A DNA stretch of 39,242 nt from NCBI GenBank assembly GCA_910588615.1, contig CAJUOI010000019.1, positions 1 through 39,242 on the forward strand, written 5' to 3'. Below are positions 24,054 through 31,756 of this stretch, one piece after another. The notes under the pieces were generated by a model. That model ran no database searches, was not told the origin of the DNA, and worked only from the letters and a program-made list of their open reading frames with translations. The translations under genes and the position numbers were made by a program. The DNA is from an uncultured Christensenellaceae bacterium (GTDB taxonomy: Bacteria > Bacillota > Clostridia > Christensenellales > Borkfalkiaceae). Numbering within the stretch: the first letter of the stretch is position 1; each line of letters opens with the position of its first letter.

Positions 24054-24247
24054 CTCTTTCCTCCGTTTAACATAGAATACAGCGCGGAGAACCGTTCCGC
24101 GTGTGCCGCCGCAATGCGCCCCATCTCCTCGGCAAGCGCCGCGTCGGTGAGCGTATTGGCATAAATTTTTGCCTTCTTACAAGCCATTTCTTCGCCCGTG
24201 AGTATATGCGAAAGCACGTCCACATCCTTCGCCGTCAGATTTGTCAT
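24050..24247 (-). CDS. Small coat-associated, ferritin-like helical protein
   Basis: The 65-residue product (starting MTNLTAKDVDVLSHILTGEE) is a helical pair of the kind found next to CotF in Clostridia. It has an EEMACKKAKIYANTLTD segment and ends in HAERFSALYSMLNGGKR. AGGAGG lies six bases before ATG 24247, and those six bases are all T, because the ribosome site and the T-run belong to a terminator-like hairpin. The frame is open further upstream, but that part runs through the hairpin and has no ribosome site. It probably acts with the CotF protein in the coat. Confidence 0.8.
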   Translation of the reverse strand: MTNLTAKDVDVLSHILTGEEMACKKAKIYANTLTDAALAEEMGRIAAAHAERFSALYSMLNGGKR

Positions 24248-24283
24248 AAAAAACCTCCTCCGTCCCGTTATCGACGAAGGAGG
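24248..24283 (-). promoter_or_regulatory. Terminator hairpin that contains the coat gene's ribosome-binding site
   Basis: On the minus strand CCTCCTTCGTC (24283-24273), loop GATAACGG, GACGGAGGAGG (24264-24254) and TTTTTT (24253-24248) directly precede ATG 24247. The arms pair over 11 positions with one G-U. The 3' arm includes the AGGAGG Shine-Dalgarno sequence. The element can terminate nth transcripts, and any read-through mRNA would hide the ribosome site. Confidence 0.75.
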
Positions 24284-24296
24284 CATTTTTTATACG

Positions 24297-24920
24297 TTAT
24301 TGATTCGAAAAATACGGGCAGAACGCGCTCAGCGTGCAAATTTCGCAGGCGGGCTTTTGCGAATGGCACACCCTTCTGCCGTGCCAAATCAACCAATGGT
24401 GCGCTTGGGACCAATCACGCTGCGGAACGACGGCTTTCAGTTCCTCTTCCACGTGGAAGGGCGTTTTTCCGCTTGCCAACCCCAACCGTTTGGAAACGCG
24501 GAACACGTGCGTGTCCACTGCGATCGCGTCGCCGCCGAATGCCACCGAGTACACTACGTTCGCCGTTTTCTGTCCCACGCCTGCGAGCGTTTTCAGTTCC
24601 TCGAGCGTTGCGGGCACTTCGCCGCCGAAGCGATCGAGAATATCGCGCGAAGCGGACAGAATGTGCGCCGCTTTGTTGCGGTAAAACCCGCAGGAAAAAA
24701 TGTATTTTTCAAGCTCCTCCTGCGAAAGCGTTACCATGCTTTGGGGGGTGTTGTATTTTTGAAACAGCACCCGCGTTACCTTGTTCACCCGCTCGTCGGT
24801 GCACTGCGCGGAAAGCACCACCGCAACCAACAATTCGTACGGCGAGTCGTACAGCAGCGCAGGCTTGGCGTCGGGATATAAATTTGCAAGTTCCTTTAAA
24901 ATTTTTTCGTTTGCGTTCAT
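24297..24920 (-). CDS. nth: Endonuclease III (DNA glycosylase/AP lyase)
   Basis: Removes oxidised pyrimidines and cleaves at the abasic site. The helix-hairpin-helix LAGVGQKTANVVYSVAF has the catalytic Lys, VDTHVFRVSKRLGL has the catalytic Asp, and the C-terminus has the 4Fe-4S motif C-x6-C-x2-C-x5-C (from CHSQKPACEIC). The length of 207 residues is normal. ATG 24920 starts the usual MNANEKILKEL N-terminus, so the longer frame is not used. The promoter places +1 at or one base before this ATG. Confidence 0.97.
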   Translation of the reverse strand: MNANEKILKELANLYPDAKPALLYDSPYELLVAVVLSAQCTDERVNKVTRVLFQKYNTPQSMVTLSQEELEKYIFSCGFYRNKAAHILSASRDILDRFGGEVPATLEELKTLAGVGQKTANVVYSVAFGGDAIAVDTHVFRVSKRLGLASGKTPFHVEEELKAVVPQRDWSQAHHWLIWHGRRVCHSQKPACEICTLSAFCPYFSNQ

Positions 24921-24927
24921 ACGCAAT

Positions 24928-24956
24928 ATTATATCCGATATCCGCACAAAAATCAA
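24928..24956 (-). promoter_or_regulatory. nth promoter giving a leaderless mRNA
   Basis: TTGATT (24956-24951), 17 bases, TATAAT (24933-24928), then seven bases and ATG 24920. There is no Shine-Dalgarno sequence. Confidence 0.85.
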
Positions 24957-24966
24957 GCGTTAACGC

Positions 24967-25209
24967 TTAAAGAAAAAGCCATCCGAAACCCGTGTTTTTT
25001 AGAATCCCCGCATAGGAAGAATAGCGTTTTTTAGAAAGAAGAACGCGCACGCGCGTGAGAAAGCACGCCTCGAAGCGCACGGAGATCCCGCACCCCACGC
25101 CCGCCTCTTTGGGGGTGGAAACCGCGGATGCAGGCACGCCGTTCGCGCGCAAAAAAGAAATAAAATCAAGCGTTTCCGAACGCGATTTAAAAACTGCAAG
25201 CATTGTCAT
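24967..25209 (-). CDS. DUF3343 protein, putative Se/S carrier
   Basis: The 80-residue product begins MTMLAVFKSRSETLDFISFL and contains ANGVPASAVSTPKEAGVGCGISVRFE, the DUF3343 signature with its conserved Cys in GVGCG. The family is annotated as a putative Se/S carrier-like protein and is found beside cysteine desulfurases and selenium genes in Firmicutes. Here the divergent neighbour is a cysteine desulfurase, so the protein may accept the sulfur or selenium it mobilises. GAAGG lies 7 bases before ATG 25209; an alternative ATG is at 25203. Confidence 0.85.
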   Translation of the reverse strand: MTMLAVFKSRSETLDFISFLRANGVPASAVSTPKEAGVGCGISVRFEACFLTRVRVLLSKKRYSSYAGILKNTGFGWLFL

Positions 25210-25222
25210 GATACAACCTTCG

Positions 25223-25228
25223 TATAAT
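25223..25228 (+). promoter_or_regulatory. -10 box of the cysteine desulfurase gene, near-leaderless
   Basis: TATAAT is 5 bases before ATG 25234, and there is no Shine-Dalgarno sequence. No good -35 is found at 17 bases; TTGTCA at 25203-25208 is too close. The geometry matches the other leaderless starts, but the support is weaker. Confidence 0.5.
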
Positions 25229-25233
25229 ATGAT

Positions 25234-26361
25234 ATGATTTATCTCGATAACGCCGCCACAGGCGGCTTCAAACCCACAAGCGTAAAAAACGCCGTATGCG
25301 CCTCTTTAAAACTCTGCGCCAACCCCGGAAGAAGCGGACACCGCCTTTCGATCGCCCTGTCCGAATGCGTGCTCGACTGCCGCAACCTGCTGTCCGAGCT
25401 CTTCGACGGATACGGGTTCGACCGCGTTGCGTTTACGAAAAACTGCACCGAAGCGCTGAATCTCGCTCTCTTCGGTACGCTGAACGCAGGCGACCACGTG
25501 GTAACCACCGCGCTCGAACACAACTCCGTGCTGCGACCGTTGGAACAACTCGCGCGCGCGGGTGTAATCACTTATTCCGTGGCGCCCTTAAAGGACGGAA
25601 GGCTCGACTACGATGCTCTCGCTTCCCTCGTACGGGAAAACACCCGCATAGCGGCGGTAACCACGGCTTCCAACGTAACGGGCGAAGTTGTGGATTTAAA
25701 AAAAATCCGCTCGCTCCTGCCGGACCGCGTGTTGCTGTTCGCAGACGGCGCACAGGGCGCGGGGCACGTGCGGATCGCCATGCGCGAGACGGGAATCGAC
25801 GCGCTTGCGATTGCGGGACATAAGGGAATGCACGCGATGCAAGGCGCGGGCGCGCTGCTCTTTTCCGAACGCGTCAACCCCCGACCGCTGCTATACGGCG
25901 GCACGGGCAGCGAAAGTCTCAACCTCGGAATGCCGGAATTTTATCCCGACCGCCTCGAAAGCGGTACGCTGAGTTATCCCTGCATCGTCTCCCTGTTCGA
26001 GGGCGCCCTCTTCGTAAAGGCGCATCGAAAGGAGCACGCAGAGCGTCTTAGCGCAATCACCGAGTCATTTTTGCAATGGCTTGACACGCTGAAAACGTAC
26101 AAAGCGTTTTCCCGCCCCAACGCCTGCGGCATCGTATCGTTCGCGCACCGATCGCTTCCGTCGGAAGAGGTGGCGACCGCGCTTTCCGAACGCTTCGACA
26201 TTGCCGTACGCGGCGGACTGCACTGCGCGCCCCTCGCGCATCGGGCGCTCGGCACGGCGCCGCAGGGGCTCGTGCGCGCCTCCTTCTCCCCCTTCCAGAG
26301 CTTACAGGAAGCACGCGCGCTCATTCAGGCGCTGCGAGCAATTCGTCCTTCCGAGGCGTAG
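25234..26361 (+). CDS. Cysteine desulfurase, class V aminotransferase (EF2568-like)
   Basis: A PLP enzyme that takes sulfur (or selenium) from cysteine to an active-site Cys persulfide. MIYLDNAATGG is the canonical start; NCTEALNLAL, ALEHNSVLRP, FADGAQGAGH and AGHKGMHAMQGAG (PLP-binding Lys) follow. The catalytic Cys is in RGGLHCAPLAH. The length of 375 residues matches the short family (TIGR01977 type) that accompanies DUF3343 and selenium-dependent hydroxylase genes. No selD or hydroxylase genes are seen in this window. The gene is divergent from the DUF3343 gene, sharing a 24-base intergenic space. Confidence 0.93.
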   Translation: MIYLDNAATGGFKPTSVKNAVCASLKLCANPGRSGHRLSIALSECVLDCRNLLSELFDGYGFDRVAFTKNCTEALNLALFGTLNAGDHVVTTALEHNSVLRPLEQLARAGVITYSVAPLKDGRLDYDALASLVRENTRIAAVTTASNVTGEVVDLKKIRSLLPDRVLLFADGAQGAGHVRIAMRETGIDALAIAGHKGMHAMQGAGALLFSERVNPRPLLYGGTGSESLNLGMPEFYPDRLESGTLSYPCIVSLFEGALFVKAHRKEHAERLSAITESFLQWLDTLKTYKAFSRPNACGIVSFAHRSLPSEEVATALSERFDIAVRGGLHCAPLAHRALGTAPQGLVRASFSPFQSLQEARALIQALRAIRPSEA

Positions 26362-26395
26362 CCGAATCGGAATAACAGGATTTTCTGCCCGAACG

Positions 26396-26668
26396 TTACA
26401 TACTTTTCAGCTTTTCAACCAACTTATTTAGCCGTTTGCGCTTTGCACCGTCGAGCATGGGCGAAATTTGCCTGTAAAAATCGTCGATTTCGGCATTGGT
26501 GAGCGAACCGTTGCGCTTACCCTCGGCGGCGCGGGCGTAAATTGCGCTGATCAGTTCGTTTTCGTTTCTTCCGTTGTACTTCATGGCGATCCTCTGCGCC
26601 TCTTTCATAAAATCCCGATTGTTTTCCGAGCCCTTCTTTCCGCTTTCGAAACTTGCAAAATCGTCCAT
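26396..26668 (-). CDS. Small helical protein of unknown function (90 aa)
   Basis: Mostly helical and charged, with FMKEAQRIAMKYNGRNENEL, a central EIDDFYRQISPMLD and a basic C-terminus (AKRKRLNKLVEKLKSM). No signal peptide or membrane segment. AGAGGTGATAT precedes ATG 26668, a good ribosome site. I do not recognise a characterised family. A CATACAAT octamer 18 bases upstream of the ATG fits the sigma-E -10 consensus, so expression in the mother cell during sporulation is a possibility. Confidence 0.7.
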   Translation of the reverse strand: MDDFASFESGKKGSENNRDFMKEAQRIAMKYNGRNENELISAIYARAAEGKRNGSLTNAEIDDFYRQISPMLDGAKRKRLNKLVEKLKSM

Positions 26669-26685
26669 ATATCACCTCTCAAACC

Positions 26686-26693
26686 ATTGTATG
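26686..26693 (-). promoter_or_regulatory. Possible sigma-E-type -10 box
   Basis: CATACAAT matches the sigma-E -10 consensus CATACAHT fully. The -35 candidate GCAAAAT is only a partial match. TACAAT could also serve sigma-A, but no -35 box is found at 17 bases. Confidence 0.35.
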
Positions 26694-26731
26694 ACGCGAA
26701 CGCAAATTTTGCGCACCGCATACGATAGAAC

Positions 26732-26995
26732 ATGGAAATCGCAATTCTTTTGTTTTTACTTTCGTCAAGCGGGCGCGGCGGCGACCTGAAAAAAACGCTG
26801 GAAGATTTTCTCGTTTTCTACCGTGAAAACCGCGAGCTGATACAAATGCTCTTCAACAAGCCCCTGCAAGAGGGGGCGCCGCAGGAGGAACGAAGCGACC
26901 GATCGAAAAACGAGGAAGAAAAAAACCGATCCCATAACGAAGAGACCGGTCTGAACGATATTCTCGGTGAATTTTTAAAGCGCAGTACGGTTTAA
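26732..26995 (+). CDS. Small protein with hydrophobic N-terminus, unknown function
   Basis: The 87-residue product opens with a short hydrophobic stretch (MEIAILLFLLSS), then a helix (KTLEDFLVFYRENRELIQML) and a long Glu/Arg/Lys/Asn-rich region (EERSDRSKNEEEKNRSHNEE), and ends in LNDILGEFLKRSTV. No family recognised. No Shine-Dalgarno sequence precedes ATG 26732; TACGAT six bases upstream might make it another leaderless start, without a -35 box. Its stop TAA overlaps the stop of the convergent S41 protease within TTTAAA. Coding status is moderately likely. Confidence 0.55.
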   Translation: MEIAILLFLLSSSGRGGDLKKTLEDFLVFYRENRELIQMLFNKPLQEGAPQEERSDRSKNEEEKNRSHNEETGLNDILGEFLKRSTV

Positions 26996-28344
26996 ACAAG
27001 ATCTCCGCCCGCACCGCTGCCCGAACCTGCTGGAAGCAACTTGATCGCCTCCTGCAAGAAGGTATCCTGCACGTCGTACAGCACGGGCGCTTCGATCGCC
27101 TTGGCGCCGTCCGACTCGATAACCCCCCTGTCGTGGATGCTGTGCCCATTGGGCCAGAAAATCTCGGCGACAGTCAGCTTTAACACGTTTCCGCTTTTAT
27201 CGTTGAAATAGGACTGCATGATCCCCTTGCCGTACGTTCTCGCAACGCCGCTGACGGGATCTTTACGCAGAATGATGTCCCCGTAGCCGACGGTGCCGTA
27301 ATCGACGAGCGCCCCGATCAGGCATTCGGAAGCGGAAGCGGTGTTCGAATCGGCGAGCACCGTAATTTTGGAATCTTCGTCAAAGTAATCGTAGTACTTG
27401 CTGCCCGCAGCCGCATAGGAAATCTTTTCGCCGTTGCGGAATTCCGCATAAGCAACCACAGGGCTTACGTTCTTCGGCACGTCCTTTAACAGGTAGGACG
27501 AAATTTCGATGAGGATATCCATATATCCGCCCCCGTTGAGGCGCAGATCGAGCACGAGATTGCTGCGTCCTCGCTCCGCCATCTTGTCGAGACAAGCTTT
27601 GAACTCTTTAGCGGCGCCGCCGTTGAACTGGTCGAGTTTTAAATACGCCGTCGCACCGTCCAAGCCCGCCAAAGGCTCGTTCGTTTCCGTAAGCTTCGGC
27701 GTCTTACCGCGGAACGCGAACGAGGATTCGCTGTCGCGGTAGGTGCAGTAGGTGGTGGTGTACGTTCCCATGGCGAGGGAATATACTTTCGCGGTTTCCT
27801 CGTTTTCATCCAAGCCGCATTTTAAGAAAAACTCCCCTTTCTGCGCGCCCGCCCAAGAGACGAATTCGTTGATCGTGCCCTTCGTCAGCTCCTCTGCCGA
27901 CGCGCCGTACGCAAACAGATACATTCCGTCCCGCAAGCCCGCTTCCTGCGCGGGTGAGTTGCCCGCCACGGAATAGACGCGGATATGTTTGTTTTCGTCG
28001 AGATAAACGGAAAAGCCCGCGCCCTCGCTCACGCCCTCCTTCTCGTCGGAAATGCGCTTGAATTCGGACGCCGTATAAAAACAGGAATAGTCGTCGAGCG
28101 CGAATCCGTCGAAGATCTGTCCGTACAAATCGTCGTCCGTGATTTCCTTGTAGTAATTATCCTTGGCGGTATCGATTGCCCAAAGTAACGCGCGTTTGTC
28201 TTTGCCGAGCGCCGAATATCTGCCGAACCAGCCCGCAAGGAACGCCGCCGTAAACAGAAACAGCGCGCCGAGCACACTGAACACCGCAATTTCCACCCGT
28301 CTCTCTTTTTTCGTCGGCGGCGTATTCTGCTGTTTGTGATTCAT
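26992..28344 (-). CDS. S41-family C-terminal processing protease, membrane-anchored
   Basis: An exported serine protease of the CtpA/CtpB type. It has one N-terminal membrane segment (about 20-42), then a helical part, a PDZ domain (about 110-190, GFSVYLDENKHIRVYSVAGNSPAQEAGL) and the catalytic domain. The catalytic Ser is in SNTASASECLIGAL and the Lys lies about 25 residues on, in TYGKGIMQSYF; DLRLNGGGYMD is also typical. Such proteases trim tails of envelope proteins, and CtpB acts in sporulation signalling. The target here is unknown. AGAGGTAAT precedes ATG 28344. It lies 34 bases downstream of the regulator gene on the same strand. Confidence 0.93.
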   Translation of the reverse strand: MNHKQQNTPPTKKERRVEIAVFSVLGALFLFTAAFLAGWFGRYSALGKDKRALLWAIDTAKDNYYKEITDDDLYGQIFDGFALDDYSCFYTASEFKRISDEKEGVSEGAGFSVYLDENKHIRVYSVAGNSPAQEAGLRDGMYLFAYGASAEELTKGTINEFVSWAGAQKGEFFLKCGLDENEETAKVYSLAMGTYTTTYCTYRDSESSFAFRGKTPKLTETNEPLAGLDGATAYLKLDQFNGGAAKEFKACLDKMAERGRSNLVLDLRLNGGGYMDILIEISSYLLKDVPKNVSPVVAYAEFRNGEKISYAAAGSKYYDYFDEDSKITVLADSNTASASECLIGALVDYGTVGYGDIILRKDPVSGVARTYGKGIMQSYFNDKSGNVLKLTVAEIFWPNGHSIHDRGVIESDGAKAIEAPVLYDVQDTFLQEAIKLLPAGSGSGAGGDLV

Positions 28345-28378
28345 AATATATTACCTCTTTCCCTTAGTTTGCGTTTTT

Positions 28379-29344
28379 TTAAAGTTTTAATAATTTATAG
28401 AGCACTGCAATCACGCGGAAGGTAACCGCATCCGAAAAATTGCGGATGTCCAGCCCCGTAATGCGTTCTATTTTATCCAGACGGTACATCAGCGTATTGC
28501 GGTGCATAAACAGATTGCGCGACGCTTCGGACACGTTGAGGGAGTTGGCAAGAAATTCTTCCGCCGTGTTCACCATGTCGGGATCCTCGAAGATCTCCGC
28601 CGTGTTCTCGATGCGGAACTGCGACATATATTCCCGCAACTGGTTTTGCGGCACGTTTTCGAGAAGCTTTACGAGAAGGTATTCCCGATAGGAATGTACT
28701 TCGCCCCGCGAATGGAAAATCGAACTCATCCGCACAGCCGTAACCGCCTGATTATAGGAAGAAGCGATTTCGGAAAAGCTCTTCACTTCGCAGCCGATTC
28801 CGATGCTCGCCTTTAACCCGAGCTCCTCGTACAGCGTCTGAAAAAGAAACTGCCCGAACTCCACGGGCGACTGCTCCTCCCCCAAAAACTTGACGACGCA
28901 GATTCTGTTGTCGTCCACCCGCACGGCGAAATCGTTCGTCCCCTCGAGGCAACGCTCTATGTGCAGCGCGGCTTCGCCCGTCTTTCGCTCGGGCACGACG
29001 TCGGCGGCAAAACACGCGCCGTCCGAAACGTGGTACTTCGCCATGAACCGAAACGCTTCCCACGCGCCGCCCTCGCCGAGCACGATCCACCTGAGCCTGT
29101 CCGCCTTGCCTTCGGGCGCGTTTGCATGAGGCGCCCCCGCCACGAGGTATTTGACGAGACGGACGAGCGCGTCCGTCTGTTCTCCCCTTCCGCTGACGTA
29201 GGCGTCGACGATTTGTCCTTGGTACTCTATCGTGAAATGCGTCTCCTCTCCGCCCGAAGGACTCAGGCGGATTTGCGTGCCCGCGCCCTCGCGAATTTCG
29301 GCAAGAAATTTTTCAAGCTCGGTTTTGCTTTCCCCGTTTATCAT
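28379..29344 (-). CDS. CdaR/PucR-type transcriptional regulator
   Basis: The C-terminal 60 residues are the PucR-type helix-turn-helix: LANSLNVSEASRNLFMHRNTLMYRLDKIERITGLDIRNF. The middle part (about 100-240) is a GGDEF-like CdaR domain (for example KASIGIGCEVKSFSEIASSYNQAVTAVRM). The N-terminus is unassigned and may bind a ligand. The family activates sugar-acid, purine or amino-acid genes; the inducer is not evident. The start ATG 29344 has AAGGGG 8 bases upstream. It is co-directional with, and probably co-transcribed with, the S41 protease gene. Confidence 0.9.
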   Translation of the reverse strand: MINGESKTELEKFLAEIREGAGTQIRLSPSGGEETHFTIEYQGQIVDAYVSGRGEQTDALVRLVKYLVAGAPHANAPEGKADRLRWIVLGEGGAWEAFRFMAKYHVSDGACFAADVVPERKTGEAALHIERCLEGTNDFAVRVDDNRICVVKFLGEEQSPVEFGQFLFQTLYEELGLKASIGIGCEVKSFSEIASSYNQAVTAVRMSSIFHSRGEVHSYREYLLVKLLENVPQNQLREYMSQFRIENTAEIFEDPDMVNTAEEFLANSLNVSEASRNLFMHRNTLMYRLDKIERITGLDIRNFSDAVTFRVIAVLYKLLKL

Positions 29345-29379
29345 GAAGCCGACCCCTTTGTCCGGATAATATTTCCTCT

Positions 29380-29408
29380 ATTATAGCATCCCGCACGAAA
29401 AATTACAA
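29380..29408 (-). promoter_or_regulatory. Promoter of the CdaR-like gene
   Basis: TTGTAA (29408-29403), 17 bases, TATAAT (29385-29380) with extended -10 TG. The leader is about 29 bases. Confidence 0.8.
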
Positions 29409-29669
29409 GGGTTTTACGGTGAAAGCGCTGTGAATGCAAAAAAAATCGTGTGAAAACGATTTTCTGCCACCCATGCCCGAAAATGAACCTTTCACAGTTC
29501 AAAACGGGGGCACCATGTCCACGGATGAGGCACCCATGTCCGCATTCGTCCATGAAATCCATGATAAAATTTTCAAAAAACAGGTTGTAAAAATGCCCAA
29601 AAAAGTGCAAAATAAAGGTAAAAATATTCACAAAACACGCCCATTTTTAAAATTTTTTCGTGCATGGTG
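29409..29669. other. Intergenic region with three related direct repeats
   Basis: No convincing gene. A weak hairpin AAAATCG-N8-CGATTTT is followed by three imperfect copies of a G(C/G)CACC(C)ATG(C/T)CC motif starting near 29466, 29509 and 29529, plus more CCATG. The copies precede the promoter of the 622-residue gene by 140-200 bases. They could be regulator sites. Confidence 0.35.
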
Positions 29670-29698
29670 TTGACATCGACAGATTTGGGTGCTATAAT
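29670..29698 (+). promoter_or_regulatory. Full-consensus promoter of the 622-residue gene
   Basis: TTGACA (29670-29675), 17 bases, TATAAT (29693-29698). The leader is about 75 bases, AT-rich, with AGGGAG before ATG 29780. Confidence 0.92.
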
Positions 29699-29779
29699 GA
29701 TACTGATTTAATATTACTTAGTATTTGGATTTTACGTTGAATTAAGTCGAATTACGATAATGTCAGGGAGTTAAATCAT

Positions 29780-31648
29780 ATGGAAAATCAAAATAACATC
29801 CCGAATAGCGCCGCAACAGGTATGCCGAAGAACGGTATGCCCATGAACGGCGCGCCGAACGCAGCCGCGCAAAACGTTCCGTTCCGCAACGCAGTCGTTC
29901 CCGTTACGAGCATGGTGCCCGTATCGCAGCCTTACGACGTACCCAAAGAGAAAAAGAGATCCACCGTCGGGTACCGTATTTTTGCCCTGCTCTTCGCACT
30001 GCTTTCCGTCGGCGGACTCTTTCTCGGTCTCATCGGAAAAGTCCTTCCCGTGCTCGGACACGTCGACGGCTTAAACCAAAGCTCGATTTCCGCCCTCAGC
30101 GGATCTTTGCTCGGATACCTCATTGATTTCTTCAAAAATATCGTCGATATCTTCAAGTTGCTTATCGGCGAATTCAGCCTTGCGAATATCGTCGGCTTCA
30201 TCGGAAATCTTTACGGTATTTTCTTGGTGTTCTTCCTCTGCCTCAGCGTCGTTCTTTCTTTGATTATGGGCATCGTCGGCGTGGCTTCGGGAAAAGCCTC
30301 CAAAGCTTGTATGCACGGCAACGGCGCATTGCTTTTAATCGCCTACGGCGGACTTTCGCTGTACTTGTTCATACAGAACTCGCTCTTGCTCGGCGTGTTG
30401 GACAGCATCGATTTCCCCACCATGATCGTTGCGGGGCTTGCACTCGTTATGCTGTTTATCACGACGCTTGCGGAACGTAAGGCAGGCGGACTGCTGAATA
30501 TCCTCTTTACCATTCTTTCGCTCGGTACGCTCGTTCTGTTCTTCTTTCCGAAGAGCAATTTTGCCGGCTTCAGCATCGGCGTACTCCTTAGCGGCTTCAG
30601 CAAAGCGACGCTTTTCCCCATGATTGCCGTAACCGTTACGGTCGCATTGTTCGCGCTCAACTTTTATATCTCTTGCTCGCGCGTGTGCGCGAAGCGCGGG
30701 TATGCGGGAGATGCGGTACGCTTCGGGTTACAGATGGTTGCAATCATCCTCACGCTCGTTTCGGCAATGGTGGGCGCAAACAAATACCCGCTCTTCAAGG
30801 GCGGTACGCTCCCTCTGCTTTTCACCATTCTGCCGTTGATTTTCATCTTCATGGCGTTCGTATTCGCCATTCTTGCGGCAATCCTTGCGGCGCACAAAAA
30901 AAAGCATCGGGAGGAAGCGCCCGTACAGAACGCGCAGATGCCTCCTTACGGATACCGTCCCATGCCCAACGGACAGCCGATGCCCAACGGCGACTACCGC
31001 CGTCCCATTCCGCCCCCTGCGGGCGCGAATATGCCCCCCCGCGCGATTCCGCAGAACGCGGGCGCAAACGCGAACGGCGATTACCGCCGTCCCGTTCCTC
31101 CCCCCAACGGATACCCGCAGCGTCCGATGGGACCCGCGTCTCCGATCCCGCCGATGGGCGCACGTCCGAACGGACCGATGCCCCCCCTCCGCCCCACCGT
31201 ACCGCCTAACTCCATGCCCCCGCAGGGCAAGCCGATGACGGACTTCGAACGGCGCATGGCGGCAATCGCAAAGGGCGAACAACCGGCAGGCGCGCCTATG
31301 CCTCAAAGCTATCCTGCGCCGCCTCAGCAGCAGTACAAACCCGCACCCCAGCGCCAGATCCCGACGGCGATTCCCGCTTCGGAAAAGGTGGAAAACTCCG
31401 TGTACAACCCTTCGAAGTACGCGTACGATCCTTTCGTCTACACGCTGACCGCATCGGAAATGAACGAATTCGGCGACCTGTTCATTGCAAACAAATTCGG
31501 CTTGCAGGCGTACCTGCCGCCCTACAACATCGGCGGGGACAACCGCGACTTCTTCAACAAGGTGTTCATCTATCTCGGAAGGTTCCGTTCGAACATTTCG
31601 GACGCCCTTCTCGACAAACTGTACCGCTACGTATGTGGAATGCAGTAA
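29780..31648 (+). CDS. Multi-helix membrane protein with proline-rich linker and C-terminal domain
   Basis: I recognise no family for this 622-residue protein. Residues 1-60 are Asn/Pro/Met-rich. About 60-375 hold nine or ten membrane helices, with NIVGFIGNLYGIFLVFFLCL and LLFTILPLIFIFMAFVFAIL among them. About 385-525 is a Pro/Asn/Gln-rich cytoplasmic linker with repeats such as NGDYRRPIPPP and NGDYRRPVPPP. The last 80 residues (YDPFVYTLTASEMNEFGDLF, then DNRDFFNKVFIYLGRF) look like a folded, conserved domain. The perfect promoter suggests strong expression. A membrane scaffold or secretion/division-related role is only a guess. Confidence 0.8.
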   Translation: MENQNNIPNSAATGMPKNGMPMNGAPNAAAQNVPFRNAVVPVTSMVPVSQPYDVPKEKKRSTVGYRIFALLFALLSVGGLFLGLIGKVLPVLGHVDGLNQSSISALSGSLLGYLIDFFKNIVDIFKLLIGEFSLANIVGFIGNLYGIFLVFFLCLSVVLSLIMGIVGVASGKASKACMHGNGALLLIAYGGLSLYLFIQNSLLLGVLDSIDFPTMIVAGLALVMLFITTLAERKAGGLLNILFTILSLGTLVLFFFPKSNFAGFSIGVLLSGFSKATLFPMIAVTVTVALFALNFYISCSRVCAKRGYAGDAVRFGLQMVAIILTLVSAMVGANKYPLFKGGTLPLLFTILPLIFIFMAFVFAILAAILAAHKKKHREEAPVQNAQMPPYGYRPMPNGQPMPNGDYRRPIPPPAGANMPPRAIPQNAGANANGDYRRPVPPPNGYPQRPMGPASPIPPMGARPNGPMPPLRPTVPPNSMPPQGKPMTDFERRMAAIAKGEQPAGAPMPQSYPAPPQQQYKPAPQRQIPTAIPASEKVENSVYNPSKYAYDPFVYTLTASEMNEFGDLFIANKFGLQAYLPPYNIGGDNRDFFNKVFIYLGRFRSNISDALLDKLYRYVCGMQ

Positions 31649-31718
31649 CAAGACAGTAACGAAAAGCGTTCGGCGATTTACTTAATTCCCATAGGTAACC
31701 CGCAAGCGAAAGAGAATC

Positions 31719-31744
31719 AGGCGTGGCGTGAAGCCGCGCCTTTT
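31719..31744 (+). terminator. Terminator of the 622-residue gene
   Basis: AGGCGTGGC (31719-31727), loop GTGAA, GCCGCGCCT (31733-31741), then TTT. It is related to the hairpin at 7215-7240. Confidence 0.8.
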
Positions 31745-31756
31745 ATATTCCTTGTA

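Noticed and set aside
29434..29673. 79-codon plus-strand frame
   Set aside because: No ribosome site, it crosses the strong promoter at 29670, and its sequence is dominated by the repeat motifs.
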